Below, in pieces: positions 25,697 through 33,461 of a DNA stretch of 64,000 nt; within the stretch, counting starts at the first letter, position 1; each line of letters starts with the position of its first letter. The position numbers were made by a program, and so were the translations under genes. A model generated the notes under the pieces. That model worked only from the letters and a program-made list of their open reading frames with translations. It did no database searches and had not been told where the DNA came from. Source of the DNA: Myxococcus stipitatus DSM 14675 (GTDB lineage Bacteria > Myxococcota > Myxococcia > Myxococcales > Myxococcaceae); contig NC_020126.1 in assembly GCF_000331735.1 (NCBI RefSeq), positions 2,666,001 through 2,730,000 on the forward strand, written 5' to 3'.

Positions 25697-26604
25697 GGGC
25701 GCACGGCCCCTTCGAGGAAGGTGAGGCGGGCGGAGTCCGCGTCGAGGCGGACCTGGGTGCCCAGGGCGACGGGGTAGTTGAGGGTGCCGTGGCCGATGGG
25801 GAAGCCCGCGGCGCAGGGGAGGCCCTCCTCGCGAGCGAGGTCCAGGAGGACGTCGGCGCTGGAGTAGGCGGCGTCGCGCTCCTCGCAGGAGGTGAAGTCG
25901 CCGAGGACGATGCCGCGCACGCGCGAGAAGACGCCCGCGAGGCGCAGCTGGGTCCACATGCGGTCGAGGCGGTAGGGGCGCTCGGTGACGTCCTCGAGGA
26001 GGAGGACGGCGCCGTCGAGGGGCGGCAGGTACGGGGTGCCGAGGAGGCACGCGAGGACGGAGAGGTTGCCGCCGACGAGGTGGCCCTCCGCGGAGCCGGG
26101 GACGTAGGTGGCGGAGCCCGTCAGGGGGGGAGGGGCCTCGGGGGATTCGAGGAGGCGGAAGAAGTACTCGCGGACCTCGGGGGGCTGCTTGCCGAGCTGG
26201 GTGAGGACGGGGCCGTGGATGGAGACGCGGCCGAGGGCCTGGAGGGCGCCGTGGACGGAGGTGAGGTCGGAGAAGCCGGTGAAGAGGCTGGGGGCGGCGT
26301 CGGCGAGGGGGAGGTGGGGGAGGAGCCGGGCGCTGCCGTAGCCGCCGCGGGCGCAGAAGGTGGCGCGGGCGGAGGTGTCTGTGAGGGCGTGGGCGAGCTC
26401 TTCGGCGCGGCGGGAGTCGTCACCGGCGAGGTAGCGGTGGGCGGCGAAGAGGTCGGGGCGGTGGGTGGGGGTGTAGCGCTCCGCGATGAGGGCCAGGCCG
26501 GCTTCGAAGGTGGGGCGGTCGAAGGGGCCAGCGGGGGCGACGACGTGGACGGTGTCGCGGGGGCGGAGGGGGAGGGGCTTGAGCCAACGCACGGGGCGCT
26601 TCAT
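25693..26604 (-). CDS. ldcA: Murein L,D-carboxypeptidase (peptidase S66)
   Basis: A 303-aa cytosolic serine peptidase that removes the terminal D-Ala from recycled tetrapeptides. Signature elements are ARGGYG (85-90), the nucleophile Ser 112 in GFSDLT, Glu 204 in LLLEDV and His 272 in IGHG, forming the Ser-His-Glu triad of S66. I chose ATG 26604 (MKRPVRWLKPL); a GTG at 26682 would add 26 disordered residues. Its product feeds Mpl, encoded two genes downstream in the same operon. It shares ATGA with the next gene. Confidence 0.93.
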   Translation of the reverse strand: MKRPVRWLKPLPLRPRDTVHVVAPAGPFDRPTFEAGLALIAERYTPTHRPDLFAAHRYLAGDDSRRAEELAHALTDTSARATFCARGGYGSARLLPHLPLADAAPSLFTGFSDLTSVHGALQALGRVSIHGPVLTQLGKQPPEVREYFFRLLESPEAPPPLTGSATYVPGSAEGHLVGGNLSVLACLLGTPYLPPLDGAVLLLEDVTERPYRLDRMWTQLRLAGVFSRVRGIVLGDFTSCEERDAAYSSADVLLDLAREEGLPCAAGFPIGHGTLNYPVALGTQVRLDADSARLTFLEGAVRP

Positions 26605-26714
26605 AGCACCGGCGATGGGGAGGTCCTTGGGATTCGCGCCGGGACGGACGGGGGCGTGTTGAGTACCTCCGTCCGTCTTCACGCGGACAGTGCGGCTGGC
26701 GGGTGGCGCTGGGT

Positions 26715-27860
26715 CTAGCCGGCCGAGCGCTCCAGGACGGCGGCGAAGAACGCGTCCGTGCCGTGGCGGTGGGGGGTGACGAAGAGGAAGTCGCCCTGGA
26801 GACAGGAGTCGTGGAGCCAGCCGGAGCCCGGGCGGATGAGGCGGTAGTCGGGGCGGGAGGCGAGGAAGTCGGCGACGACGTCCTGGTTCTCGGCGTGGTT
26901 CACGGTGCAGGTGGCGTAGACGAGTCGGCCGCCGGGGCGGACCAGGTCTCCGGCGCGCTGGAGGATGGCGCGTTGGATGGGAGGGAGGTGGGAGAGGGCG
27001 TCGGGGGAGGAGTGGAAGCGGAGGTCGGGGCCGCGGCGCAGGGGGCCGAGCTCGGAGCAGGGGGCGTCGACGAGGACGCGGTCGGCGTCGAGGCCGGGGG
27101 AGGGAGGGGTGCGGAGGAGCTGGAGGCGGGTGAGGCCGGCGCGGGAGGAGCGCTGGAGGAGGCGGTCGAGGCGCTCCGGGTTGGGGTCATGGGCGAGGAG
27201 GCGGCCGGAGTTCCGCATCAAGGCGCCGAGGAGGAGGGTCTTCCCGCCGGCGCCGGCGCAGAGGTCGAGGACGGTTTCCCCGGGCTGGGCGTCCAGGAGG
27301 AGGCCGAGGAGCTGGCTGCCCTCGTCCTGGACCTCGAAGAGGCCCTCTTGGAGGGAGGGGAGGGCGTAGAGGTTGGGGCGGGAGCCCTCGATGTGGAGGG
27401 CGAGGGGGCTCCAGGAGCCGGGGCGGGTGGAGACGCCCTCGGAGAGGAGGCGGGAGGCGAGGGCGTCGCGGGAGATGCGGAGGGGGTTGGCGCGGAGGGT
27501 GATGGGGCCCGGGACGTTGAGGTGGGCGCAGAAGGGGTCGGCCTCGGGGCCGAGCTCGCGGGAGAGGTGGTCGGCGAGCCAGTCCGGGAGGGAGTACCGG
27601 AGGGCGAGGGAGGGGGGAGGGGTGGGGGTGAGGGAGGGGAGCGGGTCGGCTTCCACACCGGCGAGGGCGGCGGCCTCGGGGGCGGGGATGTGTGCGAGGC
27701 CGTGGAGGAAGGCGAAGAGGAGGAGGGGAGGCGGGGCGTCGGGCTGGTCGAGGAGGAAGGCGAGGCGGCGGCGCCAGAGGCCGACGTTGAAGAGGGCCTC
27801 CTTGAGGGCCTGGCGCTGGGGGCTGGAGAGGGAGCGGTGCGCACGGAGGGTGCGATCCAC
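26715..27860 (-). CDS. RsmB-like RNA (cytosine-5)-methyltransferase
   Basis: A SAM-dependent m5C RNA methyltransferase of the NOL1/NOP2/Sun family, acting on rRNA or tRNA. SAM site: VLDLCAGAGGKTLLLGAL near 197-214. Catalytic cysteines: Cys 268 in DAPCSELG and Cys 318 in VYATCTVN. The N-terminal region resembles the NusB-like RNA-binding domain of RsmB. The earliest standard start is GTG 27860, giving 381 aa. However, the frame continues upstream to a TAG at about 28010 with protein-like sequence (LSRLLHQPW, AERVVDRTLRAH), which suggests the true start is an unusual codon such as CTG at about 27989. Confidence 0.88.
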   Translation of the reverse strand: MDRTLRAHRSLSSPQRQALKEALFNVGLWRRRLAFLLDQPDAPPPLLLFAFLHGLAHIPAPEAAALAGVEADPLPSLTPTPPPSLALRYSLPDWLADHLSRELGPEADPFCAHLNVPGPITLRANPLRISRDALASRLLSEGVSTRPGSWSPLALHIEGSRPNLYALPSLQEGLFEVQDEGSQLLGLLLDAQPGETVLDLCAGAGGKTLLLGALMRNSGRLLAHDPNPERLDRLLQRSSRAGLTRLQLLRTPPSPGLDADRVLVDAPCSELGPLRRGPDLRFHSSPDALSHLPPIQRAILQRAGDLVRPGGRLVYATCTVNHAENQDVVADFLASRPDYRLIRPGSGWLHDSCLQGDFLFVTPHRHGTDAFFAAVLERSAG

Positions 27861-27982
27861 GACACGCTCGGCGGGGGTTCCCGAGAGAACGAGGGAGAGG
27901 GCCTGGGAGGTGATGGGGGCGAGTCCGGCCAGGGCGGACCACGGTTGGTGGAGGAGCCGGGAGAGTGGATCAAACGGGACTG

Positions 27983-28011
27983 TTGACAGGGGAGGCTCCG
28001 TTCTCTAGAAA
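27983..28011 (+). promoter_or_regulatory. Consensus promoter for tRNA-Asn
   Basis: TTGACA (27983-27988), exactly 17 bases, then TAGAAA (28006-28011). Transcription would start near 28018, about 35 bases before the tRNA. It overlaps the upstream edge of the divergent methyltransferase frame. Confidence 0.75.
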
Positions 28012-28052
28012 GCGCGTCATCGCTGCGGCGCCGTACCACAGCGAGGACATAT

Positions 28053-28125
28053 TCCCCGATAGCTCAGCCGGTAGAGCGGGTGACTGTTAATCACTAGGTC
28101 CGAGGTTCGAGTCCTCGTCGGGGAG
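28053..28125 (+). tRNA. tRNA-Asn (anticodon GTT)
   Basis: A full cloverleaf: acceptor TCCCCGA (28053-28059) pairs with TCGGGGA (28118-28124), then discriminator G. The D-arm is AGCTCAGCCGGTAGAGC, the anticodon stem-loop GTGA CTGTTAA TCAC places GTT at 28086-28088, and the T-arm CGAGGTTCGAGTCCTCG is canonical. CCA is not encoded. It has its own promoter and terminator and borders the accessory region that follows. Confidence 0.97.
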
Positions 28126-28139
28126 CTGAAGAAAAAGAA

Positions 28140-28175
28140 GGCCCTGCCAGTTTCTGGCGGGGCCTTTTTGTTTTT
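28140..28175 (+). terminator. Intrinsic terminator of the tRNA-Asn unit
   Basis: GGCCCTGCCAG (28140-28150) pairs with CTGGCGGGGCC (28154-28164) around a 3-base loop, followed by TTTTTGTTTTT. Confidence 0.95.
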
Positions 28176-28205
28176 GGGTCTTGAGGTTCTTCGCGAAAGG
28201 CTGTC

Positions 28206-29348
28206 ATGGCACCTTCTACGCGAAATCGGGGCAGTGCCGCAGGACCCCTGCATCCGTGCGTGGACTGCAAGCGTCCTCTCTCCGCAGGCAAGGAGATTTG
28301 TGCTCCCTGCCAAACGCGGCGTGCGGAGACGGAAGCGGAGTTCCGGTTCATCGACTCCCCGCACGGCCCTCGTAGGCTCTGGGCACCAGCGGTTCCTGTG
28401 AAAACGACGCTCATCTTGAGTGGGCTCGACCTCGCACGGGGCACATGCGGCGAGTTCTTGGGCAGGTTGGTGGGCCGCCTCCAGTCCGCCCTGAACTACG
28501 TTCGAGCTGCGGACGTCCCTTGGCTTTCCGCGCTGCTTGGCGACTTCTGTGAGTTCGAGTTTGAGAGCTCCCGGGTAGCAAGCCACGTTCCTCGGGGAAG
28601 AGTGGGTGCACTGCCGTTGGATTGGTTGAAGCTATACGCAAGACACTGGATACAGTCAGAGTATCTCCAGTCGGCTGCGGTTCAGACCCTTGCTATTTCA
28701 GCGCTTCAACTCGCAGATGAACACCTCTTCGAACGGGATAGCCCTGGGCGCGACTGGCGGGTTCGTGGCGCTCATCTACACAGCAGTCCGCTCTCCGAGG
28801 AGCACTCCCACAAACCTTGGTTCTTCGACGAGGCAAGGTTCAAGAGGGAGTTCACCCAGAAGAACAGGGGGAAGCTCTTGGCTGCGGAAGTTCCTCCAGG
28901 GGGACGATTGGAGTTCATCCAGTCTGGGATGTGCTTGGGGGAGGGGTCGTTTGACTTCTATCTCCATCGATTCCACTTGAGTGTCACGGCGATGTCCCCT
29001 GGCGATGATGAGCTTGGTTTTCGTACACATCGCCCCAGTGATGCTCAGTTTGATATTCTTGACGATGAGAGTCACATGTTTGTTGGCGTCATCGAATTCA
29101 ATGGTCAGGAGTATCGTGGGTTGGTTCCGGTTGGCTGGCTCAAGGGGGAATGGCGCCACGGGGGCTTGGAGCAAACTCAAGAGTTCTTCCCTCTGCCTCC
29201 ATGGCTGGGGATTCCTCTGGATAGGGCTGCTTCTGCTGCTTTGATTCCAGCTCAATCGTTGGACAGAATCCCCGGCAGCGGGGAGACATCCGTCCCGAGT
29301 CTTCCTGGATTGAGGACTCAGCCCCATCAAGCCGAGGAGGATGTCTGA
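28206..29348 (+). CDS. Orphan 380-aa protein with N-terminal zinc-ribbon-like motif
   Basis: Unrecognised. ATG 28206 has AAAGG at a suitable distance. Residues 18-36 contain CVDCKRPLSAGKEICAPC, a CxxC...CxxC pattern that could bind zinc. The rest is soluble, aromatic-rich and mixed alpha/beta (LDWLKLYARHWIQSEYLQS, FDFYLHRFHLSVTAMSPGDDELGF, GLVPVGWLKGEWRHGG), without signal or membrane segments. Third codon positions are visibly less G/C-rich than in neighbours (many AT-ending codons after 28900), pointing to horizontal acquisition. Its position directly after the tRNA-Asn terminator fits an element inserted next to a tRNA gene. A nuclease or DNA-binding role is possible because of the Cys motif but not shown. 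Confidence 0.75.
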   Translation: MAPSTRNRGSAAGPLHPCVDCKRPLSAGKEICAPCQTRRAETEAEFRFIDSPHGPRRLWAPAVPVKTTLILSGLDLARGTCGEFLGRLVGRLQSALNYVRAADVPWLSALLGDFCEFEFESSRVASHVPRGRVGALPLDWLKLYARHWIQSEYLQSAAVQTLAISALQLADEHLFERDSPGRDWRVRGAHLHSSPLSEEHSHKPWFFDEARFKREFTQKNRGKLLAAEVPPGGRLEFIQSGMCLGEGSFDFYLHRFHLSVTAMSPGDDELGFRTHRPSDAQFDILDDESHMFVGVIEFNGQEYRGLVPVGWLKGEWRHGGLEQTQEFFPLPPWLGIPLDRAASAALIPAQSLDRIPGSGETSVPSLPGLRTQPHQAEEDV

Positions 29349-29646
29349 AGCCTGGGATTCTGTCGGCCGGAATAGGTAGTACCTCGTACTCCGGTCATGG
29401 TGAGCACTTGGTCAAGTCCTGTCGCCGCCAGCCAGAATGAGCTCCACTTCCACCGAAATCACCGAGGACCAGGGGACCACCCGGTGATTTCGAGAAGGCC
29501 CTTCGCCCAGGCGCATCAGCCGAGGCGACAACTTCTCTGCCACAGGGAGGAGGTCTGACATCCCGAGGACACCCAGGAGGTCGCCGAAGGTGGGCATGTG
29601 TCGCATCCCGTTGACCGGTCTTCTATGGGTGCGGGAGGCTCAACCC
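29349..29646. other. Intergenic stretch in the accessory region
   Basis: About 298 bases between the zinc-ribbon orphan and the lipoprotein gene. A 64-codon frame on the minus strand (29412-29606) has no recognisable similarity or ribosome-binding site. No promoter or hairpin is convincing. Confidence 0.3.
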
Positions 29647-30327
29647 ATGCGCACCCTTGCTGCCGTTGCTCTACTTGGAGCCGCCGCATGTACGACCCCC
29701 TACCAGCGGATGGGCTTTGCGGGTGGCTATCGCGACAGCCTGGCGGCGCCGGGAATCAACCGAATTGAAGTCCGGGGGAACGCCTTCACCAGCATCGAGC
29801 AACTCGAGGCGTACTTCCACCGGCGAGCTTCCGAGATTTGCAACGGAAACAAATACGACTGGCGGATGGATTCGGGGGCGTCAAACGACCCAAGTACCTG
29901 GACTGCGCGACAGGTCGGGCGCTCCGTCCAGGTCACCGAGACGCCTGGATTCAGGAAGGGCTGGGTGACTGGCCTTGTCGCGTGTGAAGACAGAGGGATG
30001 ACAGTTGCCACGAAAGCAACCCAGGTCCCCTCGGACAAGGTGCAGGTGATTGAGGTCCGCTCCGGTCGTGTCGCTGCCGTCTCCGCGGACGTCGCCTTCT
30101 CCAAGGTGCCTAGTTCAAGTCGCTTCGCCTTCGTCACTGATGGGAGGGTCGCGGCCGTTACCCCAGAGGGGCATCGTGTGTTTGTCGATGTTGCGAAGAT
30201 TGAGGCGGCCAAGACGCTTGGGTACCGCTTCCTCGCTGACTCCGAATTGGAGAATGGAGTCAACGAGAATGAGGCCGCGGCAACGACCGGTGACAATTCT
30301 CCAGGGGCCAATGACACCAACCGCTGA
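29647..30327 (+). CDS. CC0125/CC1285-type lipoprotein
   Basis: A 226-aa lipoprotein. ATG 29647 gives a signal peptide ending LLGAAACTT (Cys 13). The block TPYQRMGFAGGYRD followed by IEVRGNAFTSIEQLEAYFHRRASEIC is the hallmark of the small CC0125/CC1285 lipoprotein family, in which a GNxxTS motif precedes a helix of the type 'yxLxRAAE'. These are probably periplasmic or outer-membrane proteins of unknown role. The second half (about 120-226) is an extension with a beta-strand pattern and an Asn/Glu-rich tail. It lies upstream of transposase remnants in the accessory region. Confidence 0.78.
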   Translation: MRTLAAVALLGAAACTTPYQRMGFAGGYRDSLAAPGINRIEVRGNAFTSIEQLEAYFHRRASEICNGNKYDWRMDSGASNDPSTWTARQVGRSVQVTETPGFRKGWVTGLVACEDRGMTVATKATQVPSDKVQVIEVRSGRVAAVSADVAFSKVPSSSRFAFVTDGRVAAVTPEGHRVFVDVAKIEAAKTLGYRFLADSELENGVNENEAAATTGDNSPGANDTNR

Positions 30328-30385
30328 GTCAGTTCTCCGAACGGTGTTGACCGGCTAAACCAAGGATCGTGAATCTCATCCGGCC

Positions 30386-30670
30386 TCAGGCTGAGCGCCG
30401 GAGGTCGGCGCGGCGCAGGGATGGACTGGCGGAACGCTGGGCGGAGCGAGCTGCGAGGTAGGCATGCACCCGGGCCATGAGCCGGTCCATGGTGCGGCAG
30501 CGATGATTGCGGGTGACGTTGACGTGCAGGTCGAGCCACACCCGCTCGATGCGATTGCCCTGAGGGCAGTACGGCGGCAGGAAGTGGAGGATGATTCGCC
30601 CGCCGAGTTGCGCGAGCACCTTGCGCGTCTTCCTGCTGGAGTGGACGGCGGCATTGTCCACGACGATGCC
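30386..30670 (-). pseudogene. IS630-family transposase remnant (C-terminal part)
   Basis: The frame carries IVVDNAAVHSSRKT, LHFLPPYCPQGNRIERVW and a C-terminal helix, the second Asp and the final Glu blocks of the DDE domain of IS630/Tc1-type transposases. Everything upstream of the second Asp is missing, because the frame runs into the IS3-type element at about 30670. It cannot encode an active transposase. Confidence 0.85.
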
Positions 30671-30962
30671 GAGACGCGAGCGCAGGAAGTACACGCCCGA
30701 GTTCAATGCCCAGGCTGTGAAGATGGTGCTGGAAGAGGGCAAGTCCCGGGCGCAGGTGGCCAAGGACCTGGACCTGACTCGCAGCGCGCTGGAGGCTTGG
30801 ATGAGGCAGTCGCGAACGGACGCGGGCCAGGGGCCGTCCGGGGCGCTGACGACGGGTGAGAAGGAGGAATTCGCTCAGTTGCGCCGCGAGGTGCGCCAGC
30901 TGCGGATGGAGCGGGAGATACTCAAAAACGCGGCGGCCTTCTTCGCCAAGGAGAGCACGTGA
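30666..30962 (+). CDS. IS3-family transposase OrfA
   Basis: A 98-aa protein with the HTH_Tnp_1 pattern: RRKYTPEFNAQAVKMVLEEG, a helix-turn-helix (RAQVAKDLDLTRSALEAWM) and a leucine-zipper-like end (LRREVRQLRMEREILKNAAAFFAKEST). ATG 30666 lies almost at the junction with the IS630 remnant. Its stop overlaps the GTG start of orfB (GTGA), the arrangement used for coupled or frameshifted OrfAB production. Confidence 0.85.
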   Translation: MPRRERRKYTPEFNAQAVKMVLEEGKSRAQVAKDLDLTRSALEAWMRQSRTDAGQGPSGALTTGEKEEFAQLRREVRQLRMEREILKNAAAFFAKEST

Positions 30963-31833
30963 GGTTCACGGCCATCCAGGAGGAGAAGGCGAACTACCCG
31001 GTGGCGATGCTGTGCCGTGTGCTGGAGGTGTCCCGAGCGGGCTACTACGCCTGGGAGGGACGTGAAGCGTCGGCACGCCAGAAGGCCAATGCGGCGCTGG
31101 TGGAGCGAATCCAGCAGGTGCATCAGGACAGCCGCCGCACCTATGGCAGCCCACGCGTCCAGGCCGAGCTGAAGGCCCAGGGGCTGCCCGTGGGCCGGCA
31201 CCGCGTGGCCCGGCTCATGCGCGAGGCAGGGCTCCGCGCTCGTCGACGCAGACGGTTCGTGCATACCACGGACTCCAAGCACAGCCTCTCGGTAGCGCCC
31301 AACATGCTGGCTCGCGACTTCAATCCACCAAGGCCCGACCGGACGTGGGCGACGGACATCACGTACGTGCCCACGCGGGAGGGCTGCCTCTACCTGGCAG
31401 TAGTGCTGGACCTCTTCAGTCGGCGCGTCATCGGTTGGGCCATGGACCGCTGCATCGACCAGCACCTGGTGCTTTCGGCTCTCGACATGGCGCTCAAAGG
31501 TCGCTGTCCCCCAGCGGGACTGCGGCACCACTCGGATAGGGGCAGCCAATACGCCAGTGAGGACTACCAGCGAGCGCTGGCCGCCCGCGGCATCCGGTGC
31601 AGCATGAGCCGCAAGGCGAACTGCTGGGACAACGCCGTGGTGGAGAGCTTCTTCTCCATGCTGAAGACAGAGCTGGTGCACGACGCGGACTTCTCGACGC
31701 GCGAGGCGGCGAAGGTGGCTTGTTCGAGTTCATCGAGGTGTTCTACAACCGCAAGCGGCGGCACTCCTCACTTGGCTACGTCAGTTCCGCCGAGTTCGAG
31801 AAGGCCGCCTCGCAGGTGCCACTGGCTGCTTAA
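30959..31833 (+). pseudogene. IS3-family transposase OrfB (DDE integrase), frameshifted near its end
   Basis: The rve-type catalytic core is present: WATDITYVPTREG with the first Asp, HHSDRGSQYAS with the second, and ESFFSMLKTEL with Glu. After REAAK at about 31715 the frame shifts: the expected ending (GLFEFIEVFYNRKRRHSSLGY) continues in another frame to a stop at 31833, while the original frame runs on with unrelated sequence to 31876. A one-base deletion near 31717 explains this. The last 40 residues would be lost, so activity is doubtful. Confidence 0.85.
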
Positions 31834-31915
31834 CCCACCTGTCCACAGAACCCGGGCAAGCTCAGGGGCCGGCTGAGCACGCCTGCGTACATTTGTGCTC
31901 GTCGGAGGACACCCC

Positions 31916-32542
31916 ATGCGTCGTCTCGGCTTCCCCTATGTGATTCCCTACTCGGAAGGCGAGCACGTTGTCTCATTCGGCGCCACACGCGCAGTACTAG
32001 AGCCGCTGGGCCAGCCGGCCTACGTGGAAGACGACTCCTCCCGAACTGTGGGAGGGCGCGAGGTCTTCTGGGCGTTTGAGCGCGAAGATGGCCTTCGGTT
32101 CGAAGTTGTCTGGAAAGAGCCGTCCGAAGTTGCCGCAGTGCATGCGGACCCCCCTGATGCAGAGCAGGTCATCACCGCGCTGCGTAGCCTCGGACTTGAA
32201 GGCCCTTTCGAGAAGCACCAGCTCCCCGAGGGACGCTCCTTGCAGCGCGGTCATGCACGCTGGGCCGTGTGGCTCTTCACAGGACAGAATGCCGCAATGG
32301 CGACGGCGGTCTTCTCCAGGAAGCAACTGGCGGACGCATGGCTGGCCAAGACGAGGTACTCCGGGACACTCGCGGCCTACCCGCTCGACAGGCCTCTCTA
32401 CGACGCTGAGAGGAGTTTCGGCGTTCAGCACTTGCCCGCGGAGGGCTCATCGGAAGCGCAGCAGTACGTTGGCTCCATGGTCGAGAGGTATGTGTACGTG
32501 GCCGGAATGCAGGTGTCGAAGAGCGACGATGAACATCGCTGA
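31916..32542 (+). CDS. Hypothetical protein with DUF7710-like C-terminal domain
   Basis: A 208-aa soluble protein; ATG 31916 follows GGAGG with 8 bases spacing. Residues 120-165 (ARWAVWLFTGQNAAMATAVF, then a helix and GTLAAYPLD) match the pattern of the small DUF7710 domain, in which an alpha/beta unit ends in '(S)GTLtaYPLD'. The N-terminal half is an unassigned alpha/beta region. It has no signal peptide. It lies between an IS3 element and a large orphan in the accessory region. Small proteins of this sort sometimes serve as immunity partners, but nothing in the sequence proves that. Confidence 0.7.
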   Translation: MRRLGFPYVIPYSEGEHVVSFGATRAVLEPLGQPAYVEDDSSRTVGGREVFWAFEREDGLRFEVVWKEPSEVAAVHADPPDAEQVITALRSLGLEGPFEKHQLPEGRSLQRGHARWAVWLFTGQNAAMATAVFSRKQLADAWLAKTRYSGTLAAYPLDRPLYDAERSFGVQHLPAEGSSEAQQYVGSMVERYVYVAGMQVSKSDDEHR

Positions 32543-33461
32543 CTTCGTGGTGGGCGTTCGCCGATGAGGGGATGCTACAGCTCTACGAGTGCACTGTTGG
32601 ATGGGCCTGCAGGCTCCAGTCCCGCATCGCTGCTCACCACCTCCGCATCCACCTCGCCTGGAGACGACCTTCAAGAAGCGCGGGTCTTCGATCCACTCGA
32701 GCGCGGAGAATCGCGGGATTGGAGGGCCGCGCAGCAGCGCTCGAGGTGCCGGAATCTAGCGGCAGGGGAGCCTTGAGCCATGCTGGGTTGCGCGAGTGGG
32801 CGAGATGAGCAAGCTGGAGGAAATCGAGGTCGCCGGGCACATGGCCCGTGAAGCGCCTCTCCATCCGCCAGCGCAGACCCTTTCGTGCACAAGAGATCGC
32901 TTGTCCGCAGCACCAGAAAATCTCGTCCCCAGACCAGGACCAAGAATTCGACGCAGCCCGATTCAACTCATCCCCTTCACTGACGGCCCGCAAGCCCCTC
33001 GCGCTCACGAGACCACTCAACCGACCGTCCCGTTTCCAGCGCTCACGGGGCACGTGCTCGAATCGCCGCGCTTTCCCATGCTCGTCTCCACCGCTGGTCA
33101 CCGGCGCCAGCCGACTCGTCCTGAATGGCCACCTGCGCTCGGTACTCGGAGACTTCACTCCAGACCGACATGGCGCCCAGGCCCCTGAGCCGCCGCGAGG
33201 GGCAGTGGTGCCCCCAGAGCGCCCGCCGTCGGTCGGTTACTCTTCGGCTACACCCTGCCCGAGTACGCCGAGACTGTGGACGTCGTCTCCCGCTCCTTTG
33301 AGTAGCCCGAGGGCTCGGTGCCTCAGTAGGTATGGGAGTTCGTCGCGCGAAACCGGGAGGAAGAACGGCAGCGGAAGTAATGCCGTACTCGGCCCGAGTG
33401 ACAGCCAGGGCAGGTAAGCTGCGGATGTGGCACCAACCCGTGGTCTAACGAGAATCCAGCA
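32543..33461. other. Long stretch without a credible gene; holds the left inverted-repeat arm
   Basis: About 920 bases. Several frames are open on both strands, but none has a good start, ribosome-binding site or recognisable product. The main visible structure is the repeat arm at 32663-32845. The rest may be decayed coding sequence: codon periodicity is weak and stop codons interrupt every frame within 190 codons. Confidence 0.4.
32663..32845 (+). repeat. Left arm of a diverged long inverted repeat (pair with 36420-36569)
   Basis: GACGACCTTCAAGAAGCGCGGG, GGATTGGAGGGCCGCGCAGC, GCTCGAGGTGCCG, GGCAGGGGAGCCTTGAGCCA and GAGATGAG...CTGGAGGAA occur here and, in the same order on the opposite strand, at 36420-36569. 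This arm has an extra insert of about 33 bases after the first block. Confidence 0.85.

Larger units (their letters stand above)
30666..31864 (+). mobile_element. IS3-family element, left end missing, inserted in or fused to an IS630 remnant
   Basis: It contains orfA and orfB in the usual overlapping order. The right end is marked by GTCCACAGAACCCGGGCAAG near 31841-31860, which resembles the terminus of the second IS3 copy at about 36261-36288. No matching inverted repeat is visible at the left side, where IS630 sequence begins immediately, and orfB is frameshifted, so the element looks immobile. Confidence 0.8.

Noticed and set aside
27218-28039. A 273-codon minus-strand frame with an ATG start upstream of the methyltransferase
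   Set aside because: Pro/Ser/Arg low-complexity sequence in a different frame from the conserved methyltransferase motifs.
28118-28125. Possible attachment site (tRNA 3' end) with a copy at the far edge of the accessory region
   Set aside because: I looked for a second copy of the tRNA 3' portion up to about 37 kb and found none, and no integrase gene is present.
29412-29606. A 64-codon minus-strand frame
   Set aside because: No Shine-Dalgarno sequence, no recognisable motif, and poor codon periodicity. It may be a remnant but cannot be supported.
32634-33158. A 174-codon minus-strand frame and overlapping plus-strand frames in the 32.5-33.4 kb gap
   Set aside because: Part of it overlaps the inverted-repeat arm, which carries a similar stretch at 36.4 kb, but frames differ by indels and there is no ribosome-binding site or family resemblance.
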